Shown here piece after piece: positions 52,237 through 61,370 of a stretch of DNA of 64,000 nt (positions are counted from its first letter, which is position 1; each line of letters begins with the position of its first letter). The DNA lies in assembly GCA_965226245.1 (NCBI GenBank), contig CBDDCL010000015.1, forward strand, positions 5,828,001 to 5,892,000, given 5' to 3'. Under the pieces are notes generated by a model that made no database searches, had not been told where the DNA came from, and saw nothing but the letters and a program-made list of their open reading frames with translations. This DNA comes from CBDCYS01 sp965226245. Lineage in GTDB: Bacteria; Acidobacteriota; Terriglobia; Bryobacterales; UBA6623. A program made the translations under genes and the position numbers.

Positions 52237-53484
52237 CTAATTCTTCATCGAATCGAGGAATTCGGCGTTGCTGCGGGTCTTAGCCATGCGCCCGAGAAGC
52301 AGCTCCATCGCTTCGTTCACCGAGAGCGGGCTGAGGACTTTGCGCAGCACCCAGATGCGGCTCAAATTCTCCGGCGTGAGCAACAGTTCCTCTTTACGGG
52401 TGCCGCTGCGATGGATATCGATGGCGGGGAACACGCGCTTGTCGACGAGCTTGCGGTCGAGGATAATCTCCATGTTGCCCGTGCCCTTGAACTCCTCGAA
52501 GATCACGTCATCCATGCGGCTTCCGGTGTCGACCAGCGCCGTCGCAATGATCGTCAGAGATCCGCCTTCCTCGATCTTGCGCGCGGCGCCGAAAAAGCGC
52601 TTGGGCCGCTGCAGAGCGTTCGAATCGACGCCGCCGGAGAGAATCTTCCCCGAGGGCGGAACGATCGTATTGTAGGCGCGCGCCAGGCGCGTAATCGAAT
52701 CGAGCAAGATCACGACATCGCGCTTGTGCTCGACCAATCGTTTGGCCTTTTCGATGACCATCTCAGCGACCTGCACGTGGCGCGTGTAGGGCTCATCAAA
52801 AGTGGAGCTGATCACCTCGCCTTTGACCGAACGCTGCATGTCGGTGACTTCTTCCGGCCGCTCGTCGATCAGCAGAACGATCAGCGTGACGTCGGGGTGG
52901 TTCGCCGTGACCGAGTTGGCGATTGACTGCAAAAGCATCGTCTTGCCGGTGCGGGGCGGGGAAACGATCAACCCTCGCTGTCCTTTGCCGATGGGGGTCA
53001 GCAGGTCCATGACGCGGCCGCTGAGATTCTCCTTCGTGGTTTCCAGTTTGACGCGTTCGCTGGGGTAGTATGGCGTCAGGTTGTCGAACAGAATCTTGTT
53101 CTTTGACGCCTCCGCCGGCTCAAAATTGATGGCGTCAACTTTGACCAGCGCAAAGTAGTTTTCACCCGACTTTGGCGGCCGAACCTGACCGGAGACCGTG
53201 TCGCCGGTCCGCAGATCAAAGCGCCGGATCTGGGTGGGCGAGATGTAGATGTCATCCGGACCGGGGAGATAGTTGTAGTCGGGCGAGCGCAGGAATCCGA
53301 ACCCCTCCGGGAGCCTCTCGATAACTCCTTCGGCGAAGATCAGCCCCTCCTTTTCGGCCTGAGCTTGCAGGATGCGGAAGATGAGTTCCTGTTTTCTCAG
53401 AGTGCCGACGCCGGGGACTTCGAGCTCGCGGGCGACTGCGGTGAGTTCGGTGATATTCTTCTGTTTCAGGTCCGCAATAGTCAT
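52237..53484 (-). CDS. rho: Transcription termination factor Rho
   Basis: Rho is a ring-shaped RNA helicase that ends transcription. The 415-residue protein has the N-terminal RNA-binding domain (EGVIERLPEGFGFLRSPDYN, then DDIYISPTQIRRFDLRTGD) and the ATPase: P-loop PPRTGKT, DERPEEVTDM and SITRLARAYN, with RFFGAARKIEEGGSLT. There is no long insertion, unlike in Actinobacteria or Bacteroidota. It is monocistronic here. Confidence 0.98.
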   Translation of the reverse strand: MTIADLKQKNITELTAVARELEVPGVGTLRKQELIFRILQAQAEKEGLIFAEGVIERLPEGFGFLRSPDYNYLPGPDDIYISPTQIRRFDLRTGDTVSGQVRPPKSGENYFALVKVDAINFEPAEASKNKILFDNLTPYYPSERVKLETTKENLSGRVMDLLTPIGKGQRGLIVSPPRTGKTMLLQSIANSVTANHPDVTLIVLLIDERPEEVTDMQRSVKGEVISSTFDEPYTRHVQVAEMVIEKAKRLVEHKRDVVILLDSITRLARAYNTIVPPSGKILSGGVDSNALQRPKRFFGAARKIEEGGSLTIIATALVDTGSRMDDVIFEEFKGTGNMEIILDRKLVDKRVFPAIDIHRSGTRKEELLLTPENLSRIWVLRKVLSPLSVNEAMELLLGRMAKTRSNAEFLDSMKN

Positions 53485-53769
53485 GAACTATAGGAGAGGC
53501 GGGTACTTCGAGATGTAAGGGGGGAAGACGACCCTGGTGTTGCTTGATGCCGTCTACCATACCAAACCCTGATGCGGGGCCGCACCCGCGGAGTTGTCCA
53601 ATGGTCAAGAGGCAATAGAAATGTCCCCTTGTTTTTCTTGTTCGTAAGAGAGAATCGGTGTCGTTGGGGCTGTGGGAATGTGGGAATCGCGGGAGCGATT
53701 TCCAAGGATCGGCCTAAGAAAACCAAGCGACGTGAACGTGGCCGGCTATTTGTGGTGCGGGAAGAGGCG

Positions 53770-55602
53770 CTACCGAGAGGCCTTCGGCGTCAGCTTCTGC
53801 TGGAGTTGAGTGAGTGCTTCGCGGAAACTAGGATTGGGAGAACCACCTTCCCGCTCAATAGCCTGCTGGTAGTAGCCTCGTGCTTTCTCATGATTGCCTT
53901 GCCATTCGTTGACCTGTCCCAGGAAGAACAGGGGGTAGGGATTCTCGAAGCCGTTGGAGCGGGCGGCGGCCTCCAGGTGCGCCTCCGCCTTCTTCAGTTG
54001 ACCCCATTCCCAGAAGATGATGCCGGCCGCGAGCCGTTTGTGCCACTGATCAGGGTTCTCAACGAGCGAGTTACGAATCGGTTTCAAAGCGGCGTGCAAA
54101 ACGAGGTCAGCGTCTGAAATATCCAGGTCGTCCGAGCTGGAAAGGTTCGATAATTCCTCACGCGGCCACTCGCTGACTAGCTTTCCCTCGTCATCGAACG
54201 CGAAAGCCCTGTCGAAGCCGCTCACGGTGATGTTCGCGGGCCGGGCCAGAGTCACGTTTCGCTCTTGGGTTTCGGCACGCCAGCGCGGAATAGTTACTGT
54301 CCATTCGTGTCCTGGTCCGAATTCTCTTTCGGCGTAATAGCTGACGAAGAAAGGATGAACTGGTGTTTTCAAGCCGCTGACAAGGATCTTTTTGTCCGAA
54401 GGGTTCAGTGACTTTAGTCGCGGGTAGGCGGCAATGATGTTTCGATTGATTTGTTCCTGTTCCGTGGCCCAGCGATTTTCGGAATAGGCCTTGCCATTGG
54501 CAAGAACCGTAAGAGGCACAATCACGACCAGGGACACGGCCAGCACCACGATCGGCCGGTTCCAACCTGGCCGCATGTAAACCGCCAGAAATAGCAGGGG
54601 GCAAAGTACCAACGCAGCCGGGGTCCAGGCGTACTGCGGGTCCAGGTGCTGAGGCAGCGGAGTCAAGGGCGCCAGGGCGCAGACACCCGCCGCCACGAAG
54701 GATCCCGCCGTCAGCAGCAATTCCCTCCGGCGCCAAAGCAGCGCTATTGCGGCGAAGGCGGCCAGGGCGAGTGTCGGCGTAAACAAACGCGCGGCGTAGT
54801 AGCCGAACACTTGCAGCAGTGATGACGGAGCAAAGTTCATGTAGTAGGGATTCGAGGACTCGTTCTCCAATTGGATAAAAGGCTCGGTTGAGTTCAAGTT
54901 CAAGTACAAACCGCTGCCCTCAAGGGCAACGAGTGAGACGAGCAAGCAGGCCGCCGTTTTTCGCAATTCATCCCGGCACAGCAAGACCTGAGCCAGCCAG
55001 AAGCATCCCGCCGAGACGAAATACGTCTCCTTGGTAAACGCAAGCAGGGCAAAAGTCACGACACAGATCACTAGGTATCGCCGGAAAGGCCGCCGCCGGT
55101 AGGCATACCAACTCAGCATGCCCGCGATCAAATAAAGGTACGACAGTGTAGCCAGCGTGTCGTGAATATAGTTCAGATAGAACTGCGGATGCGAGAACAA
55201 AAGAAAACAGTAAAGCAGTGACAACAAGACGGGAATATCGCGGTTGATCACGCGCCTGACCAGTGCCAGCGTGAGGGTCGCGTTAACAAGCGTAATCAGG
55301 ATCAAGGAGGCAATGAAACCTTGCAGTCCGAGCCGGCCCAGCAAGTCCGCCGTCAGGTAGCCGATCGGGCGCGGCCAGTCCAGATAAGCCCACAGCGAGC
55401 TGTTACGGATCGACAGCCCCGGCGAAAGGTAAAAGTCGCTGTGGAGGGGGTAGAGAGGATCAAAGTAACCCGGGAATGCGCCCCAAAGGCACAGGACGTA
55501 AGCGGCGCTGACCGTGGCGAAAGTGGCCATGATGCGCCGCCACGCGGCCGCCGCGGCTTGGGGAGCCGGTTGCGCGGAAGGGGACTCACTTGTAGGCGGC
55601 AC
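53770..55602 (-). CDS. Multi-pass membrane protein with C-terminal TPR-like segment
   Basis: This 610-residue protein has an N-terminal cytosolic segment and about ten membrane spans to residue 370, as in integral-membrane glycosyltransferases, but without a clear DxD or ArnT-like motif. A periplasmic domain follows, then a C-terminal TPR-like pair (WEWGQLKKAEAHLEAAARSN and PYPLFFLGQVNEWQGNHEKA). It overlaps the next methyltransferase gene upstream by 17 bp. A role in surface-glycan synthesis is inferred from neighbours. I cannot name a family. Confidence 0.6.
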   Translation of the reverse strand: MPPTSESPSAQPAPQAAAAAWRRIMATFATVSAAYVLCLWGAFPGYFDPLYPLHSDFYLSPGLSIRNSSLWAYLDWPRPIGYLTADLLGRLGLQGFIASLILITLVNATLTLALVRRVINRDIPVLLSLLYCFLLFSHPQFYLNYIHDTLATLSYLYLIAGMLSWYAYRRRPFRRYLVICVVTFALLAFTKETYFVSAGCFWLAQVLLCRDELRKTAACLLVSLVALEGSGLYLNLNSTEPFIQLENESSNPYYMNFAPSSLLQVFGYYAARLFTPTLALAAFAAIALLWRRRELLLTAGSFVAAGVCALAPLTPLPQHLDPQYAWTPAALVLCPLLFLAVYMRPGWNRPIVVLAVSLVVIVPLTVLANGKAYSENRWATEQEQINRNIIAAYPRLKSLNPSDKKILVSGLKTPVHPFFVSYYAEREFGPGHEWTVTIPRWRAETQERNVTLARPANITVSGFDRAFAFDDEGKLVSEWPREELSNLSSSDDLDISDADLVLHAALKPIRNSLVENPDQWHKRLAAGIIFWEWGQLKKAEAHLEAAARSNGFENPYPLFFLGQVNEWQGNHEKARGYYQQAIEREGGSPNPSFREALTQLQQKLTPKASR

Positions 55603-56371
55603 AGACTACCCGTTTCCCGCGCTTGTGCTGCTCGTAGGCATCCGGCGGCGGATCGATAAACTCCGTGCGCTGAAAACCAGCCTGCCGCAGCATGAACGTA
55701 AGCGCCTTCGGAGAGGGACACGCCGCCACGGGCGATGCGCCCGTCTCCCCATTCTCAGCGTAATATTCGTTGGACTCGTCAATCAAGGCCAGCACGCCTT
55801 GGTAGTCGCGGGTCCAGTTTTTGGCGCCCCATTCCGAGGCGCCCTCTACCTCCTGGACGACCTGGGTCTCGACAACGCACATCTGCTTGGTGACGGCGCT
55901 GATGTTTCGCAGGCAGAGCATGGGGTTCTCGAGGTGATAGAGAAGTCCCAAAAAAAGGCAAAGGTCATGCCGGCCGGCGGATTCAACCGAGAGGTCTTCG
56001 CAGTTGCCCTGATGGTAGGCGACGTTGGTCACGCCGAGGGCTTCGGCGACAAAGCGGGCCTTCTCGACATTGCGCTCCCTCAAATCATAGCCGGCGACGT
56101 GTTTCACGCCTTTTCGCGCCATGGCGATGGAGTAAAAACCCTCGTGGCAGCCGACGTCGATGCAGGTGGCTTCACTGAGCCGCGAACCAAAATGGCTTTC
56201 CACGGCCGCGTTCACCATTTCCAGGCGGGTCTGGAAAATCGCGGTCACTTCGGCGGGAAGCTCCGACCGCGTACGGCGGTTCGCGCCCAGCTCAAATTCG
56301 TAGAACCACGGCCCAAGTTGTTCGATTTGCTGTTCGATTCGTTGGGGTGTCATTCCCTGCGCCATCACCAC
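55586..56371 (-). CDS. Class I SAM-dependent methyltransferase (DUF1698/TIGR04290-like)
   Basis: This 261-residue protein has CIDVGCHEGFYSIAMARKGV (motif I), AGYDLRERNVEKARFVAEAL and LGLLYHLENPMLCLRNISAV, the pattern of DUF1698-like methyltransferases near surface-sugar genes. The YHL(E/K)(N/Y)P segment also appears in the 57698-58567 protein. Its start lies against the end of an antitoxin-like gene. An ATG six bases later is an alternative. The substrate may be a sugar residue. Confidence 0.75.
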   Translation of the reverse strand: MVMAQGMTPQRIEQQIEQLGPWFYEFELGANRRTRSELPAEVTAIFQTRLEMVNAAVESHFGSRLSEATCIDVGCHEGFYSIAMARKGVKHVAGYDLRERNVEKARFVAEALGVTNVAYHQGNCEDLSVESAGRHDLCLFLGLLYHLENPMLCLRNISAVTKQMCVVETQVVQEVEGASEWGAKNWTRDYQGVLALIDESNEYYAENGETGASPVAACPSPKALTFMLRQAGFQRTEFIDPPPDAYEQHKRGKRVVCAAYK

Positions 56372-56601
56372 TCGCTTCGCGCCAGAATACGGCCGGCCGC
56401 GGCTGAAACGAACGGGTCGGCCGGCTCATCCAACTCGGAACACACTTGATCCATCCTGGCGGTTACTTCTTCGGGCGCATGGCGTGCCAGGTACTCCCGA
56501 AGCGCATCCGCGAATAACTGGCCGAGCGACTTCCGTGCACCGCGCGCAAGCCGCTCGGCTCGCTCGAAGACATCGTCGGGAATGGAAACTGCAATTTTCA
56601 T
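56365..56601 (-). CDS. Orphan ribbon-helix-helix antitoxin-like protein
   Basis: The start at 56601 (MKIAVSIPDDVFERAERLAR) gives 78 residues with an N-terminal ribbon-helix-helix (MKIAVSIPDDVFERAERLA) and an acidic, Arg-ending C-terminus RILARSEW, as in MazE-like or VapB-like antitoxins. No MazF or PIN toxin follows; the stop overlaps the start of a methyltransferase. It may be a solitary regulator or the remainder of a toxin-antitoxin pair. Confidence 0.55.
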   Translation of the reverse strand: MKIAVSIPDDVFERAERLARGARKSLGQLFADALREYLARHAPEEVTARMDQVCSELDEPADPFVSAAAGRILARSEW

Positions 56602-56782
56602 ACTTTCAATATAACCGCTGTGCGATTTGGAGCCGCCTATCCCCAATACTGTTCAGTTAGTGGTGTCAGGGCAGGCCTGCCAGGGGCGTCGTATCTTTTT
56701 TCGGCACATGGCGGATCGGTTATCAGAATCATGCGTTAGTTTTCCTGCGCCATTTCAGGGCTTTGGCCTTGAGGGGTTTTGG

Positions 56783-56849
56783 ACCCAGGGTTCCGCTTCG
56801 CTCCACCCATGGGCTACGATCCGGCGCCGCTTCGCGGCTCAAGGCTCTC
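56783..56849 (-). repeat. REP-like palindromic repeat, copy R2
   Basis: This is the inverted counterpart of 45717-45783. On the minus strand it reads GAGAGCCTTGAGCCGCGAAG and ends GCGGAACCCTGGGT. It lies in the 287-bp gap between the antitoxin-like gene and a CmcI-like gene. Differences from R1 are small and spread out. Confidence 0.8.
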
Positions 56850-56888
56850 CACGAGTAGCTCAACGGCTCTAAGGGAACAGCATTGCGC

Positions 56889-57656
56889 CTAGCCTACCTT
56901 TCGCAGCCATCCGCGGGGCCAATACGTGACATTCTCGGTCAGCTCGCTGTCATGGAAAAGCCAGGGGGGCTGACCCGCTTCAAACTCGGGATGGCTGGCG
57001 GCAAACTCGTCCGCCGCGGCCGCCGGATTGTCGAGAGCCCACTCCGGCTCGCCCCCTGGCACGCCGGCCAGCTCTTTCATGAAGCCGTCCGTCACCACGA
57101 TGTAGGAGCCCGCCGTCACGAGAGGGGAGTACTGCTCCAGCTCGGCTAGCACGTGGGCCTTGGTGTGATTGGAATCGAGAATCAGCAGCACCGTTTCCCC
57201 GCCCCGGATCAGGCCGGCAATCTGTTGCGCCACATCCGCCGACACGGAATCCCCTTCGATCAGCGTGATCAGCGGGGCGAGTTTGTGGCTCTCAATCCAG
57301 CCGCGCTCTTCGGCCGGAATCTTCACGTCAATACCGATCACGCGCCCTCGTTCGGCGGCCTTGCAAAGGGTCGCCAAGAACATGAGCGAGCCGCCGCGAT
57401 AGATCCCCGTCTCGATGATCACGTCCGGTTTGATTTGATGGATGACTTCTTGCAGGCGAATCAGATCTTCGGGAAGCTGCACGACCGGACGGCCGAACCA
57501 GCTAAACGTGAAGTACTGCCGCAGACTCCAGCCGACGCGGAGCCACTCGCGGGAGAGCAGTTCAAAGGATTCCTTGGTGTACAAGCCTTGACTGCGGCAA
57601 TCGGAACCGTCTTCGGTCGTGAGTGTCTGCTGGGTCGTGTCTATTGTTATTTTCAC
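56889..57656 (-). CDS. CmcI-family (cephalosporin hydroxylase-like) methyltransferase-fold protein
   Basis: This 255-residue protein matches CmcI-type Rossmann enzymes: IIETGIYRGGSLMFLATLCK (motif I), RVIGIDVKIPAEERGWI and VLLILDSNHTKAHVLAELEQ. In antibiotic producers CmcI acts with a partner on cephalosporins; elsewhere such genes sit in polysaccharide clusters with unknown roles. The GTG start at 57656 is the third in a set of tandem GTGAAGATAAC-type repeats. It follows a methyltransferase and a glycosyltransferase gene. Confidence 0.75.
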   Translation of the reverse strand: MKITIDTTQQTLTTEDGSDCRSQGLYTKESFELLSREWLRVGWSLRQYFTFSWFGRPVVQLPEDLIRLQEVIHQIKPDVIIETGIYRGGSLMFLATLCKAAERGRVIGIDVKIPAEERGWIESHKLAPLITLIEGDSVSADVAQQIAGLIRGGETVLLILDSNHTKAHVLAELEQYSPLVTAGSYIVVTDGFMKELAGVPGGEPEWALDNPAAAADEFAASHPEFEAGQPPWLFHDSELTENVTYWPRGWLRKVG

Positions 57657-57692
57657 AGCGGGTTATCTTCACGGGAAGTTATCTTCACGGGC
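57656..57692 (-). repeat. Three 16-bp tandem repeats over the start codon of the CmcI-like gene
   Basis: On the minus strand GTGAAGATAAC occurs three times at 16-bp spacing (the last as GTGAAAATAAC, the actual start codon). The period is not a multiple of three, so the upstream GTG codons are out of frame. Slippage here would change initiation spacing rather than the protein. Confidence 0.55.
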
Positions 57693-57697
57693 GATCG

Positions 57698-58567
57698 TCA
57701 CGATTGCCGTTCCCGGCTCCGTAATAGTTTTTGCCACAACTCGGGGTCAACGTGTTGAGGACCCGGGTGAACCGGGCCGCCGGGTTTGGCGTACTTAGGA
57801 AACACGAGTTTGGGATAAACTACCTTGCCGAGAGGGCGCTCCGGGGCGGCCACGATCAACTGAGCGTGGGGACGCGCTACCACTTTCAAGCCGGCGCTGC
57901 GAATCAGTGGCTCCAGCGCGGTGTGAGTCGGGAACCACCAGTTTGTCGGATCGTCATTGTAGCGGCGTTCGATGAACTTCATAGCCGGAAAGTCGTTTTT
58001 GTGAATCTCGGCGTCGTCCACCCGGTCGAGATCGCGTTCGAGGTCGGGGGCGGAGCCGCTCTCGGCTTCGACCGAATACGAATGAAAAAAGATTCGGTCC
58101 TTGGTCATCTCGGCCAGGCGGTCCAGCACCAAAACCGGATATTTGAGGTGGTAGAAAAGCCCCAGGAAGAGCACGTAATCGAAGCGCTCCTCGGTGGTCA
58201 GGCAGTAGGTGTGAACGTCTTCGTTGACGACCTCCAGCTCGACTCCGAATTCAGCGGCGGCAAACGCTGCTTGCGCCGCAAACTCGCGGTAGGGCTCGAC
58301 CAGCACGCAGCGCTCCGCCCCTCGCAACTTCATCTGGATCGAAAAGTAGCCGGCATTGCCGCCGACGTCGAGCACGGTCTTGCCGCGGAGGTCTTCAGGA
58401 ATATGGCGCTCCATCAGCGCCCAGCGCTCCATGGGGCGATAGGATGGCTCCTGCCCGGTTCCAGTCCGCACTCCGCACGGCAGCTCGAAGTCTTGATACC
58501 ACCAGCCGAGCTCATGGACTTCTCGTTCGGCCTCTTGGCGGGATTTTTCTGTCACGAAACTCGGCAC
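57698..58567 (-). CDS. SAM-dependent methyltransferase (TIGR04290-like)
   Basis: This 289-residue protein has VLDVGGNAGYFSIQMKLRGA, CVLVEPYREFAAQAAFAAAE and LFLGLFYHLKYPVLVLDRLA, typical of methyltransferases next to glycosyltransferases. Its C-terminal TNWWFPTHTALEPLIRSAGL is shared by sugar- or lipid-modifying members. It lies 42 bp upstream of the CmcI-like start and 26 bp downstream of the GT2 gene. The substrate is unknown. Confidence 0.78.
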   Translation of the reverse strand: MPSFVTEKSRQEAEREVHELGWWYQDFELPCGVRTGTGQEPSYRPMERWALMERHIPEDLRGKTVLDVGGNAGYFSIQMKLRGAERCVLVEPYREFAAQAAFAAAEFGVELEVVNEDVHTYCLTTEERFDYVLFLGLFYHLKYPVLVLDRLAEMTKDRIFFHSYSVEAESGSAPDLERDLDRVDDAEIHKNDFPAMKFIERRYNDDPTNWWFPTHTALEPLIRSAGLKVVARPHAQLIVAAPERPLGKVVYPKLVFPKYAKPGGPVHPGPQHVDPELWQKLLRSRERQS

Positions 58568-58593
58568 GCCCTAGCTTTCTCCCGACTCTTGCC

Positions 58594-59604
58594 TTACTTT
58601 CCTCTCGTTTTTTGAAAGACATGCAAACTCTCCGAGGCCGGATAGTGTTCCGGCCAGTCGGAGTCCGTCTTGTGGTTGTTCAAAATGCCGCGGACAATGT
58701 AGCGAGGCCGCCGCTTCACTTCTTCGAAAACGCGGCCCAAGTATTCCGCCACGATGCTGATGCTGAATAGCTGCACGGCTCCCAAAAACAAGATTGCCAC
58801 GAGCAGCGTCATGAAACCGGCAGGGGCGTCGGGGTTGGAAAAGTAGCGGGCTATGTAAAGCACGATGGCAACACCGGCCAGCACGGTCACGATCGATGCC
58901 AGGGCGGATATCAACTCCAGGGGCTGATAGGAAAACGAAAAAATCCCGCGTTTGGCCCAGCGAATGTTATCCCAAAATGAATTGGTCGACTCACCCGCAA
59001 AGCGCTCGGCACGCTGGTAGGCGACGCCGATCTGGCGAAATCCAACCCAACTCCGCAGGCCCCGCAGAAAGCGGTCGCGCTCGGGCATTTCGAGCAGGCT
59101 GTTGACCACCCGGCGGCTCATCAGCGAAAAATCACCCGAATCGAGCGGCATGTCGATATACGACAAGCGGCGATAGAGCCGATAGAAAACTTTGCGGGCG
59201 GCTTGGAGCAAACGGCTCTCGCGCCGAGTCGTCCGTACTCCGTAGACAACGTCGTAACCTTTCAGCCAGGTACGCACAAAGTCGGGGATTACTTCCGGAG
59301 GATCCTGCAGGTCGCCGTCCATGAGGATGACGGCCTCGCCCAGCGACTGCTGCATTCCACTCGTGAAGGCCATTTGCGACCCAAAGTTACGACTGTGGGA
59401 GATGACGGTGACTCGCGGATCGGCCGCGGCGATCTTGCTTAGAAGCTCTTCCGCGTTGTCGGGGCTGTTGTCGTTGACCCACAGCAACTCGTAGTTTGGC
59501 GTAACACGTTTGAAGACTTCGACCAGCCGGCGGTGCATCTCACCCACGCTTCCGGCGTCACGATAGCAGGCGATTACGACGGAGACGAACTTGTCGGTGA
59601 GCAA
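58594..59604 (-). CDS. GT2 polyprenyl-phosphate glycosyltransferase (GtrB/ArnC-like)
   Basis: This 336-residue protein has the GT2 N-terminal VSVVIACYRDAGSVGEMHRR, the metal-binding ILMDGDLQDPPEVIPDFV block, and two C-terminal membrane spans (ISALASIVTVLAGVAIVLYI and LLVAILFLGAVQLFSISIVA). Such enzymes load a sugar onto undecaprenyl phosphate at the membrane. It is 4 bp from the transketolase pair, suggesting one operon. The sugar is unknown. Confidence 0.88.
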   Translation of the reverse strand: MLTDKFVSVVIACYRDAGSVGEMHRRLVEVFKRVTPNYELLWVNDNSPDNAEELLSKIAAADPRVTVISHSRNFGSQMAFTSGMQQSLGEAVILMDGDLQDPPEVIPDFVRTWLKGYDVVYGVRTTRRESRLLQAARKVFYRLYRRLSYIDMPLDSGDFSLMSRRVVNSLLEMPERDRFLRGLRSWVGFRQIGVAYQRAERFAGESTNSFWDNIRWAKRGIFSFSYQPLELISALASIVTVLAGVAIVLYIARYFSNPDAPAGFMTLLVAILFLGAVQLFSISIVAEYLGRVFEEVKRRPRYIVRGILNNHKTDSDWPEHYPASESLHVFQKTRGK

Positions 59605-59607
59605 CGA

Positions 59608-60528
59608 TTATTCTCCGAGCTTCCCCATCACTTTTCGGGAGATTTGTTCGGCACTCAGACCATGCCGCCGCCTCAGGTAGGCTTGGCTCCCGGCAGTGTC
59701 CGCGAACCGATCCTCCGTGCCGAAGCAGGTCAGTTTGCAGGCCTTGCCGCTCTCAGACAACCACTCGCCGATCGCTGACCCAAGGCCGCCGAGCCGGCTG
59801 TGCTCTTCCAGGGTGAACAGAGCCTTCGTTTGCCTGCAACAAGCTTCGAGCGCCGCCGTGTCGAGGGGTTTCACGGTATGCATGCTGATGATCCGGCAGG
59901 AAATGTCCTCTGCTTCCAGCAAATCCGCGGCAGCCATGGCCACCGGCAGCATGCCGCCTGTCGAAACCAGTGCACAGTCACTCCCTTCCCGAACCTTGAT
60001 GGACATGCCGATTTCGAAGCTGGGCGGATCGTGATGCACAACCGGGTCGCCCGAGCGGCCGAGCCGAAGATAGAGGGGGCCTCCAAGTGAAGCGCCGGCC
60101 GCAACCGCGAGCTCCGTCTCCACAGGATCTCCCGGGCAGACGACGGTCATGTTCGGAAGAGTCCGCATGATAGCGATGTCTTCGGTCGCGTGGTGGGTTG
60201 GCCCATTGGCGCCATAGCTGAAACCTCCCCCCACTCCCACGATCGTGACCGGAACGGCGTTGTAACAAACATCGTCGCGGATCTGCTCGAAGCACCGCAA
60301 GGTTGCGAACGTAGCAATCGAATACACAAACGGCCGGAAGCCCTCGAGGGCCAGTCCGGTGGCCACGCCGACCATGTTCTGCTCGGCGACACCCGCATTG
60401 ATGAATCGCCCAGGGAAACGTGCCGCGAAATCGTCAAAGATCTTGTAGCCCAGATCGCCTGTGAGCAGGACGACACGATCATCGCGCCCCGCGAGCGCGG
60501 TCAATCCGCGGATGAAGGCGTTTCTCAT
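59608..60528 (-). CDS. Split transketolase, C-terminal subunit
   Basis: The start at 60528 (MRNAFIRGLTALAGRDDRVV) overlaps the N-terminal subunit by 4 bp (ATGA). The 306-residue protein has the pyrimidine-binding domain (INAGVAEQNMVGVATGLAL, GANGPTHHATEDIAIMR) and the C-terminal domain (STGGMLPVAMAAADLLEA). In two-subunit transketolases it supplies the glutamate that activates thiamine diphosphate (here E in GVAEQNM). Sugar clusters use such pairs to make unusual ketoses; the actual substrate is unknown. Confidence 0.85.
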   Translation of the reverse strand: MRNAFIRGLTALAGRDDRVVLLTGDLGYKIFDDFAARFPGRFINAGVAEQNMVGVATGLALEGFRPFVYSIATFATLRCFEQIRDDVCYNAVPVTIVGVGGGFSYGANGPTHHATEDIAIMRTLPNMTVVCPGDPVETELAVAAGASLGGPLYLRLGRSGDPVVHHDPPSFEIGMSIKVREGSDCALVSTGGMLPVAMAAADLLEAEDISCRIISMHTVKPLDTAALEACCRQTKALFTLEEHSRLGGLGSAIGEWLSESGKACKLTCFGTEDRFADTAGSQAYLRRRHGLSAEQISRKVMGKLGE

Positions 60529-61370
60529 GCCGGACCCCGCCCGCCACGGGAAACCGGGTCGCCAGCGCCGATCTCTTCCAGGGCGCGAGCCAAATCCTCG
60601 GCGCTGGGTGGACGATAGTGCCACTCCAGATCGTCCTCCATAAATGAGACGCCTTTGCCTTTGACCGTGCGGGCAATTACCGCTGTCGGGCGGCCGGGGA
60701 CGGCGGGAACAGATTCCAGCGCTTCAACAATCTCACCAAGATTGTGCCCGTCGATCTCCATCGCCAGCCACCCGAACGCAGTCCATTTAACGGCTAGCGG
60801 CTCGAGAACAGTGTCGGTCCGAGCCATGGCGGACCAGCGATTGAAATCCACGATCGCCACGAGATTGTCCAGTCGCCGCGCCGAGGCGAACAGTGCCGCT
60901 TCCCAGACACTGCCCTCGAAACATTCGGCGTCGCTCAGCATTGCGAAGGTCCTGTATTTCTCGCCCCGCATCTTGGCCGCGAGCGCCATGCCGGCGGCAA
61001 TGGGCAGGCCATGTCCAAGAGACCCGGTGGCGACATCGATGCCCGGAACCGAAGCCCGGCTAGGGTGCTCGGCCAGGCGGCCTCCGTCCCGTGCATATTC
61101 ACTCAAGACGGAGCTGGGGAAATAACCGCGTTCGGCAAGGGCAGCGTAGTGGGCTGTGCAGCCATGACCTTTGCTGAGGACAAAGCGGTCACGTTCCGGC
61201 GCGGCCGGTTCCGCCGGATCATTCTTCATCACGGAAACATAGAGGGCGACCAGCAAGTCTACCGACGACAGGGCGGAGCCCACGTGGGGCGTCTTGCCCT
61301 CGTGCGCCATGCGCACGACGGCTGCCCGGACGCGCCGCGCCATGGAGGCTAGATCAGTTGTTTCGGCCAC
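60525..61370 (-). CDS. Split transketolase, N-terminal (thiamine-diphosphate-binding) subunit
   Basis: This 281-residue protein has HEGKTPHVGSALSSVDLLVA, a cofactor-binding GHGLPIAAGMALAAKMRGEK and the Mg-binding SDAECFEGSVWEAAL with VDFNRWSAMARTD. It carries the diphosphate site of transketolase. With the next gene, in the -1 frame and overlapping by 4 bp, it forms the full enzyme. Together with the GT2 gene and epimerase it fits a surface-sugar pathway. Confidence 0.85.
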   Translation of the reverse strand: MAETTDLASMARRVRAAVVRMAHEGKTPHVGSALSSVDLLVALYVSVMKNDPAEPAAPERDRFVLSKGHGCTAHYAALAERGYFPSSVLSEYARDGGRLAEHPSRASVPGIDVATGSLGHGLPIAAGMALAAKMRGEKYRTFAMLSDAECFEGSVWEAALFASARRLDNLVAIVDFNRWSAMARTDTVLEPLAVKWTAFGWLAMEIDGHNLGEIVEALESVPAVPGRPTAVIARTVKGKGVSFMEDDLEWHYRPPSAEDLARALEEIGAGDPVSRGGRGPA

